DNA of 64,000 nucleotides from Tsuneonella amylolytica (GTDB lineage: Bacteria; Pseudomonadota; Alphaproteobacteria; Sphingomonadales; Sphingomonadaceae). The translations under genes and the position numbers were made by a program. The notes below the pieces were generated by a model. It did no database searches. It had not been told where the DNA came from and worked only from the letters and a program-made list of their open reading frames with translations. Every line of letters begins with the position of its first letter. Position 1 is the first letter of the stretch. The stretch lies in contig NZ_CP032570.1 in NCBI RefSeq assembly GCF_003626915.1, forward strand, positions 186,001-250,000. Direction: 5' to 3'. Shown piece after piece: positions 57,424 to 64,000 of this stretch.

Positions 57424-58710
57424 ATGAAAGACTTCGCGACCTCGTCCGACCCTGCGGTCCAGGCGCAGCTCGACCGGCTGGCCGGATTGTCGCTGCCGCA
57501 GGGGCGGTTCGGGCTGCAGACGATCCGGGCATTGCTGGCCCGGCTGGGCGATCCGCAGACGCGGTTGCCGCCCGTATTCCATGTCGCCGGGACCAACGGC
57601 AAGGGTTCGACGTGCGCCTACCTGCGCGCGATCCTGGAGGCTGACGGCAAGGTCGTCCATGCAGCTACCAAGCCGCACCTCGTCCGCTACAACGAGCGTA
57701 TCCGGATTGCGGGCGCGCTGATCTCCGACGCGGAACTGGCCGAACGGCTGGCGACTGTGCTGGACGCAGGCCAAGACCTCGCCCCCAGCTTCTTCGAAGT
57801 GACGACCGCCGCCACGTTTCTCGCCTTCGCCGAATCCCCGGCCGATGCGTGCATCGTCGAGGTCGGGCTCGGCGGACGGTTCGATGCCACGAATGTAATC
57901 GACGCGCCAGCGGCCTGCGGCATCGCCAGCCTCGGCATCGATCACGAGGCGTTTCTCTTGGCGCCGGAGGACGGCACGCCCGACGAACCCATCGCCCGCA
58001 TCGCGTTCGAGAAGGCGGGCATCGTCCGCCCCGGCCGTCCGCTGGTGACGCAAGGGTATGTCGAGGCCGCCGAGCTCGAGATCGAGCGAGCCGCGCTCGC
58101 CGCCGGGTCGCCGCTCCACATGCGCAGCCGCGACTGGTCCGCCGCCGCGGGGGCGGTGATCGAATACGAGGATCGGCACGGCCGCCTCGCTTTACCTCTC
58201 CCCGCCCTGCCCGGCGCGCACCAGGCCGACAACGCCGCGCTGGCGGTGGCGATGCTGCGGCATCAGGACTTTGTGAGCGTGGGCACCGAGGCGCTCTCTG
58301 CCGGCATCCGGTCGGCGCGCTGGCCGGCGCGGCTCCAGCGGCTCGGTACGGGGCCGTTGACGGCGGTCGCCGCCGGGCGGGAGGTTTGGCTGGACGGCGG
58401 ACACAATGCCGATGCGGGCGAGGCCATTGCGCGCCATTTCGGCGGGCCGGTGCATCTCGTCATCGGGATGCTCGCCAACAAGAACCCGGCCGCGATCGTC
58501 GGTCCGCTGGCGGGCCGCATAGCCAGCCTGTCGGTCGTACCGGTGCCGGGAAGCGACAGCCACCCGGCCGAAGCCTTCGGCGGTACCGCACGCGCGGATG
58601 TCGCCGCTGCGCTCGCCGCGATCCCGGACGATGGGCATCCAGTCCTGATCGCGGGGTCGCTTTACCTTGCCGGAGAGGTCCTTCGCCGCAACGACGAAGT
58701 GCCGGACTAG
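57424..58710 (+). CDS. folC: Dihydrofolate synthase / folylpolyglutamate synthase
   Basis: Adds glutamate to dihydropteroate and folates. 428 residues. Seen: HVAGTNGKGSTCAYLRAIL (P-loop), KPHLVRYNERIRIAG, EVGLGGRFDATNVI, and a C-terminal Mur-ligase-like domain with VWLDGGHNADAGEAIA. The repeat doublet directly upstream leaves little room for a Shine-Dalgarno. Stop shared with the convergent AmpG-like gene through CTAG. Confidence 0.96.
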   Translation: MKDFATSSDPAVQAQLDRLAGLSLPQGRFGLQTIRALLARLGDPQTRLPPVFHVAGTNGKGSTCAYLRAILEADGKVVHAATKPHLVRYNERIRIAGALISDAELAERLATVLDAGQDLAPSFFEVTTAATFLAFAESPADACIVEVGLGGRFDATNVIDAPAACGIASLGIDHEAFLLAPEDGTPDEPIARIAFEKAGIVRPGRPLVTQGYVEAAELEIERAALAAGSPLHMRSRDWSAAAGAVIEYEDRHGRLALPLPALPGAHQADNAALAVAMLRHQDFVSVGTEALSAGIRSARWPARLQRLGTGPLTAVAAGREVWLDGGHNADAGEAIARHFGGPVHLVIGMLANKNPAAIVGPLAGRIASLSVVPVPGSDSHPAEAFGGTARADVAAALAAIPDDGHPVLIAGSLYLAGEVLRRNDEVPD

Positions 58711-60425
58711 GTCGCCGCCGACGGCGCTTCGGGAGCGACTTCGCCGCGGTGCCCGGTCTTCGCCTGCCGCCACCATTCGAAACACACGAGGACCATCGCG
58801 CCGAGCCCGATCCACGTCGTCAGGATGAAGATCGGGTAGTAGCCCTGCCCCTCGATCATCTGGCCGAGCGCACCGCGGCCGAGCGTTCCGATGAGCAGCG
58901 TGAGCGAGGAAAGCAGCGCGTACTGCACCGCGCTGAACCGCTTCGACACGATCGAGCTGAGCCACGCGATGTAGGCGGCGCCCGCGATGCCGGTGGCGAG
59001 GTTTTCGCCCCCGATCGTCACCATCAGCCGCGCCAGTTTCTCGCTTCCCCCGGGGAAGCTGGAAATGAGCGCGGAGAACCCGGTCGCATCCGCCACCACG
59101 CCCATCACCCGGCCGCCGCTCGCCATGTCGGCATAGAGCAAATTGGTGAGCGAGGCGAGGAGCCCGCCGATCAGCAGCGTCGGCATCCGGCCGAGCGCGG
59201 TCAGCATCCACCCGCCGAGCGCCAGCCCGGCCACGATCGCGCCGACGCCGAAGAACTTCGAGGCCACCGCGACCTCGTCCTTCGTGTAGCCGAGTTCGGT
59301 GAGGTAGAAGGGATAGGCGAACGTGCCCCAGATCGCGTCGCAGATCCGGTAAGTCAGCACGACCGCGAGGATCAGCACCAGCGCCCAGCCAAGACGGCCG
59401 ACGAACTCCTCGAGCGGAAGCACCAGCGCACGGTAGAGGTAGTCGGCGAAGTAGGCCCCGCCCCGCGCCGGCGGTGCGTCGGCAGCGAGCAGGTTCTCGC
59501 CCTTGCGCCGCTGGCTGGCGAGCCATCCGGCGATGAGAGCCGGCAAGATGATCGTCGCCACGATGATCCACGGACCCCATGTGGCGGTGAACTCGGTCGG
59601 ATCGGGCCGTGCATCGGGCGCCGCCGTCATGGAGCGGATCATGAAGTTGAGCAGGACTGCGATCGTGCCCACCCACAGCAGGCCGACGATCGCGAGTGCA
59701 CGGTAGCGGACCGAAGGCACGATCCCGCCGGCATCGCGCAGCGCGCGGACCTGCAGGTCGCTCTCGTCGGCAGTCGCGGTGCTGTCGGTCTCCGCGTTGG
59801 GCGCGAACAATCCCGCCGCGCCGATCGCGAGCAGGATCACGCCGAGCGTCGCATAAGTCTGCGGCCAGCCGATCCGCTCGGCGATGATCAGCGCCAGCGC
59901 GCCGCCCACCAGCGAGGACAGCCGGTAGCCCATCTGGTAGACGGTGCTCAGGATATCGAGCGTCGCCTCCTCGTCGGCGATGTCGATGCGCCAGGCGTTG
60001 ATGGCGATGTCCTGCGTCGCGCTGGCAAAGGCGCCGATCCCGGCAAGAAGGCTGAACGTCCCGAGCGCGCTCTTCGGATCGAGCAGGCTCATGGTCACGA
60101 GGATCGCGCCAAGGATCGCCTGACACGGCACGATCCACTGCTTGCGCTTGCCGAGCTTGCGCAGCACCGGCACGTCCACCTTGTCGATCAGCGGCGACCA
60201 CAGGAACTGGAAGGCGTAGGCAAGCCCGATCAGGCTGAATACGCCCATCGTCTCGAGGTCCACCTCGGCCTCGGTCAGCCAGGCGAACAGCGTGCCGAGG
60301 AACAACGCGAACGGCAACCCGCTGGCGAACCCGAACAGCAGCATGAACCCGGTCTTGCGGTTGTTCAGCGCGCGGCCCAGCACGCGCCAGCTCGACGGCT
60401 TTCTCGCTGCTTCGACTTCGGCCAT
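58707..60425 (-). CDS. AmpG-like muropeptide permease (MFS)
   Basis: 572 residues, 12 or more helices, inner membrane. Seen: FGFASGLPFALFLGTLFAWL (AmpG signature N-terminus), SPLIDKVDVPVLRKLGKRKQ, FASATQDIAINAWRID and TGIAGAAYIAWLSS. AmpG imports anhydromuropeptides for cell-wall recycling; E. coli AmpG is about 490 residues, so the central loop here (~200-350) is longer. ATG at 60425 is chosen from the MAEVEAARK start. No beta-lactamase is nearby. Confidence 0.88.
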   Translation of the reverse strand: MAEVEAARKPSSWRVLGRALNNRKTGFMLLFGFASGLPFALFLGTLFAWLTEAEVDLETMGVFSLIGLAYAFQFLWSPLIDKVDVPVLRKLGKRKQWIVPCQAILGAILVTMSLLDPKSALGTFSLLAGIGAFASATQDIAINAWRIDIADEEATLDILSTVYQMGYRLSSLVGGALALIIAERIGWPQTYATLGVILLAIGAAGLFAPNAETDSTATADESDLQVRALRDAGGIVPSVRYRALAIVGLLWVGTIAVLLNFMIRSMTAAPDARPDPTEFTATWGPWIIVATIILPALIAGWLASQRRKGENLLAADAPPARGGAYFADYLYRALVLPLEEFVGRLGWALVLILAVVLTYRICDAIWGTFAYPFYLTELGYTKDEVAVASKFFGVGAIVAGLALGGWMLTALGRMPTLLIGGLLASLTNLLYADMASGGRVMGVVADATGFSALISSFPGGSEKLARLMVTIGGENLATGIAGAAYIAWLSSIVSKRFSAVQYALLSSLTLLIGTLGRGALGQMIEGQGYYPIFILTTWIGLGAMVLVCFEWWRQAKTGHRGEVAPEAPSAAT

Positions 60426-60498
60426 TCCCTCGCGTCCTTCCCGTTGCGCCGCTTTCGTGCGACACTTAGCGCCGCAAGAGGAATAAGGAAGGCTCGCC

Positions 60499-61656
60499 AT
60501 GAACGAGGCCACAACGCTTGGGGGAAAACGGCCGACCGACGGACAGCTGGCGCTGGCCGAGGCGCTGGTGCGCGGCGACACCCGCGCGGCGACGGGGATA
60601 ACCCGGGTGCCCGCATCCGCGTACACCGATCCCGATCACTTCGCGCGCGAGAAGGCCGCGCTGTTCGGCCGCCTGCCGCAAGTGCTGATGCCGAGCGCGC
60701 TTCTGCCGGAGCCGGGCATGGCGGTGCCGCACGACCAGACCGGACGCCCGCTGCTCGTCACCCGCGACAAGGCGGGCACGGTACACGTGTTCCTCAATGT
60801 CTGCCGCCACCGCGGAACGCGGCTGGTCGAAGGGACCGAGGCCGAATGCGCGGCTCGGCTGGTGTGCCCGTATCACGCATGGACCTACCGCCTCGACGGC
60901 GAACTCCTTGCCCTCCCCCGGCCCGACAGTTTCCCCGGGCTCGACAAGGCCGACTTCCATCTCGCCGAACTCCCGTCGCGCGAGGCGGGCGGGCTGATCT
61001 GGTTCTCTCCGGTCGAAGATACGGATTTCACCCATGCCGAAACTCTCGGCGCCGATATGGATGCCTTCGGTGCGGCCGATCATTTTCTGTTCCGCCGCAA
61101 GACGCACAGCGTGGCAGGGAATTGGAAGCTGATCATGGACGCCTTCCTCGAAAGCTATCACGTCACCCGGCTGCACGCGAAGACGATCGGCCCGTTCTTC
61201 AAGGACGGGGTGACCAGCGGGGACCACATCGGCCCCCATGCCCGCAGCGCGGTCGGCCGGGTCGACGAACTTGACGGCATCGACCTTACCGACATGGCCG
61301 CGCTGCGCCGCCGGGTTACCTTCGCCTACCAGTTGCTGCCCGCAACCGTCATCATTCCCAGCCCCGACTATATAAACGTCATGTGCCTGTGGCCGCAGGC
61401 GGTGGACCGCACGCTGGTGGAGGATTTCATGCTGATCCCCGAACCGCCCGCCACCGAAAAGGCGCGCGACCACTGGGAACGGTCTTGGGCTCTGCTCGAC
61501 GGCGGCGTATTCGCGAGCGAGGACTTCCGCGCGGCCGAACTCGGCCAGCAGGGCCTCGCGACCGGCGCGGTGCCGTATCTCACGCTCGGCAACCTCGAAG
61601 CCGGGATCAGCCGCTTTCACGAGACCGTAGGCGAGGCGTTGCGCGCGGCGAACTGA
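60499..61656 (+). CDS. Rieske aromatic-ring-hydroxylating oxygenase, alpha subunit type
   Basis: 385 residues. Seen: Rieske [2Fe-2S] ligands CRHRGTRL (CxH) and CPYHAWTY (CxxH), residues ~100-130, and the mononuclear iron motif ESYHVTRLH (two His). Related enzymes hydroxylate aromatics or demethylate small amines. Here it stands alone without a beta subunit, reductase or catabolic partner, so the substrate cannot be named. Confidence 0.88.
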   Translation: MNEATTLGGKRPTDGQLALAEALVRGDTRAATGITRVPASAYTDPDHFAREKAALFGRLPQVLMPSALLPEPGMAVPHDQTGRPLLVTRDKAGTVHVFLNVCRHRGTRLVEGTEAECAARLVCPYHAWTYRLDGELLALPRPDSFPGLDKADFHLAELPSREAGGLIWFSPVEDTDFTHAETLGADMDAFGAADHFLFRRKTHSVAGNWKLIMDAFLESYHVTRLHAKTIGPFFKDGVTSGDHIGPHARSAVGRVDELDGIDLTDMAALRRRVTFAYQLLPATVIIPSPDYINVMCLWPQAVDRTLVEDFMLIPEPPATEKARDHWERSWALLDGGVFASEDFRAAELGQQGLATGAVPYLTLGNLEAGISRFHETVGEALRAAN

Positions 61657-61674
61657 CGGCGTAGGCGGCCCGCC

Positions 61675-62460
61675 ATGCCCCCGACCGACAAGAGACCCGC
61701 CAATACGAAGCCCGCGGGCGAACGGATCGCCAAGCTGCTCGCACGCGCAGGCGTCGCATCGCGGCGAGAGGTCGAGCGCATGATCGCGGACGGACGCGTG
61801 GCGGTGGACGGCAAAGTGCTCGACACCCCGGCCACGATCCTGCCCAACCTGAAGGGCGTGTCAGTGGACGGCAAGCCGGTGGCGGCGGCCGAACAGGCGC
61901 GCGTCTTCGCCTTCCACAAGCCGTCGGGCCTGCTGACGGCGGAGCGCGATCCGAAGGGACGGCCGACGATCTATACCGCGCTGCGCAACGCGCTCCCCAA
62001 GAGCGCGCCGCGCGTGATGCCGGTGGGCCGGCTCGACATGAACACCGAAGGCCTGCTGCTTCTCACCAACGACGGCGAACTGAAACGCGCGCTTGAACTG
62101 CCCGCGTCGAACGTGCCGCGCACCTACCGCGTCCGCGCTTTCGGGGAGATCACCCAGGCGCAGCTCGACGACCTGATCGAGGGGGTGGAGATCGACGGAG
62201 TCCGCTACGGCAAGATCGAGGCGGACCTGGAAGGTGCGGCCCGGAGCGGAAAGGGCGGCCGCAACCAGTGGATCGTCATGACCCTGACAGAAGGCAAGAA
62301 CCGGGAGGTGCGCCGCGTGCTCGAACACCTCGGCCTGCAAGTCAGCCGCCTGCTCAGGGTCGGATACGGTCCGTTCAACCTCGGCGATCTGCCGCGCGGC
62401 GCAGCGGTCGAGATCGCGCAGGCGCAAGTCGAGAAGCTGCGCAAGTCGCTCCGCTCGTGA
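61675..62460 (+). CDS. RsuA/RluB family pseudouridine synthase
   Basis: Modifies uridine in ribosomal RNA. 261 residues. Seen: an N-terminal S4 RNA-binding domain (RIAKLLARAGVASRREVERM), the catalytic motif VGRLDMNTEGLLLLTNDG with Asp, and a C-terminal KNREVRRVLEHLGLQVSRLLR. Could be RluB, RluE or RsuA by family; the exact uridine is unknown. 22 nt before rsmD. Confidence 0.93.
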   Translation: MPPTDKRPANTKPAGERIAKLLARAGVASRREVERMIADGRVAVDGKVLDTPATILPNLKGVSVDGKPVAAAEQARVFAFHKPSGLLTAERDPKGRPTIYTALRNALPKSAPRVMPVGRLDMNTEGLLLLTNDGELKRALELPASNVPRTYRVRAFGEITQAQLDDLIEGVEIDGVRYGKIEADLEGAARSGKGGRNQWIVMTLTEGKNREVRRVLEHLGLQVSRLLRVGYGPFNLGDLPRGAAVEIAQAQVEKLRKSLRS

Positions 62461-62482
62461 CGGTGCCGGTGAGGTCTCTGGC

Positions 62483-63028
62483 ATGAGGATCGTCGCGGGC
62501 GAGTGGCGCGGGCGGAAGCTGGTGGCGCCGAAAGGCGACGCGACGAGGCCGACGGCAGACCGGACGCGCGAAACCGTGTTCAACATGTTGACCAGCCGCA
62601 TCGGCGATTTCCAGGGGCTCTCCGTCGCCGATCTGTTCGCCGGCTCGGGCGCGCTGGGGCTGGAGGCGCTCTCGCGCGGTGCGGCATCGTGCCTGTTCGC
62701 GGAGCAGGACGACGCGGCGCTCAAGACCATCCGCGCCAACATCGATGCGCTGGGAGCGCGAGCCCGCACGGAGGTGCGGGGCGGATCGGTAATGGCATTG
62801 GGGGCGGCCCACGCCGCTTATGACCTGATCCTGCTCGACCCGCCCTATGGCACCGGTGCGGCGTCGGTCGCGCTCGACCGGCTGCTGCGGCTCGGTTGGA
62901 TCGGCGAAGGCACCTGGATCGCGGCCGAGACAGGCGGCACCGAAACGGTCGATGTCGCGGGTCTGACCCTCGAAGTCGAGCGCAAGGTCGGCAAGGCGAA
63001 GCTCTCCCTGCTGCGCCGCGCGAACTGA
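62483..63028 (+). CDS. rsmD: 16S rRNA (guanine-966 N2)-methyltransferase RsmD
   Basis: 181 residues. Seen: MRIVAGEWRGRKLVAPKGDA, RPTADRTRETVFNML, LFAGSGALGLEALSRGA (SAM-binding) and LILLDPPYGTG (DPPY active site). Follows the pseudouridine synthase, giving a small rRNA-modification pair. Confidence 0.95.
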   Translation: MRIVAGEWRGRKLVAPKGDATRPTADRTRETVFNMLTSRIGDFQGLSVADLFAGSGALGLEALSRGAASCLFAEQDDAALKTIRANIDALGARARTEVRGGSVMALGAAHAAYDLILLDPPYGTGAASVALDRLLRLGWIGEGTWIAAETGGTETVDVAGLTLEVERKVGKAKLSLLRRAN

Positions 63029-63059
63029 AACTCACCGGTCGGCGTAGTCCCGACGCAGG

Positions 63060-63085
63060 AAGGGCGCCCCTTTCGGAGCGCCCTT
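63060..63085 (-). terminator. Hairpin terminator of the secreted hypothetical gene
   Basis: On the minus strand an 11-bp stem AAGGGCGCTCC with GGGGCGCCCTT (one U-G wobble) closes on a GAAA loop. The same DNA has an A-C mismatch on the plus strand, so it favours the minus strand. It begins 26 nt after the gene's stop (63112). No clear U-run follows, so efficiency is uncertain. Same design as the rplS terminator. Confidence 0.65.
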
Positions 63086-63111
63086 CACGTTTCACCGGTT
63101 CAGGCGAAACC

Positions 63112-63774
63112 TCAGTTCATCGGCTTCTTGCCCGGCATCTCGCTGGCGGGCTGGCCCGGCCAGTAGTTCAGCGGGCGGGTGCCGGTCTTGTTCTTTTCCC
63201 ACGAATTGATGCAGCCATCCTGCTGGTTCTTGGTGCAGACCGGAAGGTCGGCGGCATTCGTCAGGTTGGCCGAGGCTGTCGACGAAGCGGGGGTGGTCTG
63301 AACGACCTCACCGGCGACGAAACGCGGGCTCATCGTGCTGGCGCTGGCGGACGCGGTCGTGGCGGCCATGGCCGTGTTCGACGCGTTCGACGACGGCATC
63401 GTGCCCGAGCTCGTGTTTCCGGTCGCGCCCGTCGCGCCCGAAGCGGGCATACCGGCCATCTGCCGCTCGATTGCGGTCCAGGCCTGGACGCGCTGTTCCG
63501 GCGTCATGCCGTAGACGCGCGCACGCTGTTCGTCCGTCAGGACCCACCAGCCGTCGGCCTGCGTCGGGGTCAGCGTCCAGTAGTAGGTCTGGTAGGTGCT
63601 GGGCCAGGCAGTGTACATCGTCTGGCGCTCGGCGGGCCAGCCGTCGTACATCGTCTGCTGGGCGTCGGTCATCACATAGGCGTTACCGGCGGCATCGACC
63701 GCCATGGTCGTCTGGGCGGCGGCGGGGACGGCAAGAGCCAGTGCGGCGGCACCGGCGAGGATCAGCTTGTTCAT
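63112..63774 (-). CDS. Hypothetical secreted protein
   Basis: 220 residues with a signal peptide (MNKLILAGAAALALAVPAAA, cleavage near AQ). I do not recognise the family. Seen: a Trp/Tyr/Gln-rich N-terminal half with repeated WPxxxQTMY/QTYY-like segments (YDGWPAERQTMYTAWPSTYQ), TPEQRVQAWTAIERQMAG, a Ser/Thr/Ala-rich linker, and a two-cysteine C-terminal module (LPVCTKNQQDGCINSWE). Probably periplasmic or exported. Confidence 0.7.
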   Translation of the reverse strand: MNKLILAGAAALALAVPAAAQTTMAVDAAGNAYVMTDAQQTMYDGWPAERQTMYTAWPSTYQTYYWTLTPTQADGWWVLTDEQRARVYGMTPEQRVQAWTAIERQMAGMPASGATGATGNTSSGTMPSSNASNTAMAATTASASASTMSPRFVAGEVVQTTPASSTASANLTNAADLPVCTKNQQDGCINSWEKNKTGTRPLNYWPGQPASEMPGKKPMN

Positions 63775-63878
63775 CGGGTTTCTCCGTGTTGTCTGTCGGC
63801 TGCTCTACGCGTTGGGCGGTATGGCGGTTCCGGCCCGCCCTTGCGCACGCCCTCCATGTTCCCTAGCTGTTCGCCCCA

Positions 63879-64000
63879 GTGACCTCGCCCGACCCCGCCC
63901 TTCCCGCCATCACGGACCTTCCCGCCTACGCGGCGAACCTCAACGCGCCGCAACAGCAAGCCGTTCTGACGACGGAAGGCCCGGTATTGATGCTGGCCGG
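63879..64000 (+). CDS. UvrD-type superfamily 1 DNA helicase (5' part)
   Basis: First ~40 residues only; the gene runs off the right edge. Seen: LNAPQQQAVLTTEGPVLMLAG, the Q-motif and the beginning of helicase motif I as in UvrD/PcrA/Rep. Start is GTG at 63879 after a CTAG 12 nt upstream. UvrD is the likeliest assignment, based on the short N-terminus. Confidence 0.8.
   Translation, partial: MTSPDPALPAITDLPAYAANLNAPQQQAVLTTEGPVLMLA

Overview
The window is a gene-dense, GC-rich stretch of chromosome from an alphaproteobacterium. It most likely comes from the Sphingomonadales, and an Erythrobacteraceae-like member is the best guess. The grounds are the archaeal/eukaryotic-type prolyl-tRNA synthetase, a split F0 ATP synthase cluster (AtpI-a-c-b'-b without the F1 genes), an FYDLN-type acidic protein beside aroA-cmk-rpsA, a YdbH/YnbE/YdbL set, the purB-pyrF-trpF-trpB-trpA-accD-folC run, and two promoters matching the alphaproteobacterial heat-shock consensus. 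Species cannot be fixed from sequence alone. Nearly everything is core housekeeping. I see no phage, transposase, integron, CRISPR array or defence island.

Layout. 1-6.6 kb (minus): proS (partial), phaR, alr, a metabolite-type MFS transporter, an IscU-like scaffold, cvpA and radA, most with tiny gaps or overlaps. 6.7-9.0 kb (plus): a large patatin-related lipase. 9.0-12.7 kb (minus): low-molecular-weight tyrosine phosphatase, dnaJ, dnaK, with a sigma-32 promoter upstream of dnaK. 12.7-14.5 kb: copper-chaperone-like lipoprotein, an HExxH protein, a lipoprotein. 14.5-17.4 kb (minus): threonine synthase, grpE, hrcA with a second sigma-32-like promoter. 17.5-20.9 kb (plus): rph-rdgB-hemW-xerC. 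20.9-31.5 kb: DedA protein, AMP nucleosidase, SDR, M2 peptidase, alpha/beta hydrolase, GFA protein, lipoprotein, asd, a DPP-IV-like peptidase. 31.5-36.9 kb: rplS-trmD and rimM-rpsP-ffh on minus, interrupted by a plus-strand thioredoxin-reductase-like gene, then tRNA-Ala(GGC) and the FYDLN protein. 37.0-43.3 kb (plus): aroA, small membrane protein, cmk, rpsA, gloB, quinone oxidoreductase. 43.3-50.5 kb (minus): flavodoxin-like protein, F0 ATP synthase genes, ydbL-ynbE-ydbH. 50.6-58.7 kb (plus): radC, purB, lapA-like, pyrF, trpF, trpB, trpA, accD, a palindromic repeat doublet, folC. 58.7-64 kb: AmpG-like permease (minus), Rieske oxygenase, RsuA-family pseudouridine synthase, rsmD, a secreted hypothetical (minus), and the start of a UvrD-type helicase.

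How the genes work together. Two heat-shock modules (dnaK-dnaJ and hrcA-grpE) lie 5 kb apart and appear to share sigma-32 control. The trp/acc/fol run joins amino-acid, fatty-acid and folate synthesis. The rpsP-rimM-trmD-rplS ribosome/tRNA-modification set is split. The YdbH/YnbE/YdbL trio is the candidate for phospholipid movement across the envelope.

The most notable non-coding signals are a 12-bp hairpin that buries the Shine-Dalgarno sequence of a flavodoxin gene directly after the ATP synthase operon; an 81-bp repeat doublet filling the accD-folC gap; three convergent gene pairs that share a palindromic CTAG as a double stop; strand-specific hairpins with GAAA loops; and tandem hairpins after rpsA. 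I found no convincing wholly new multi-gene system.
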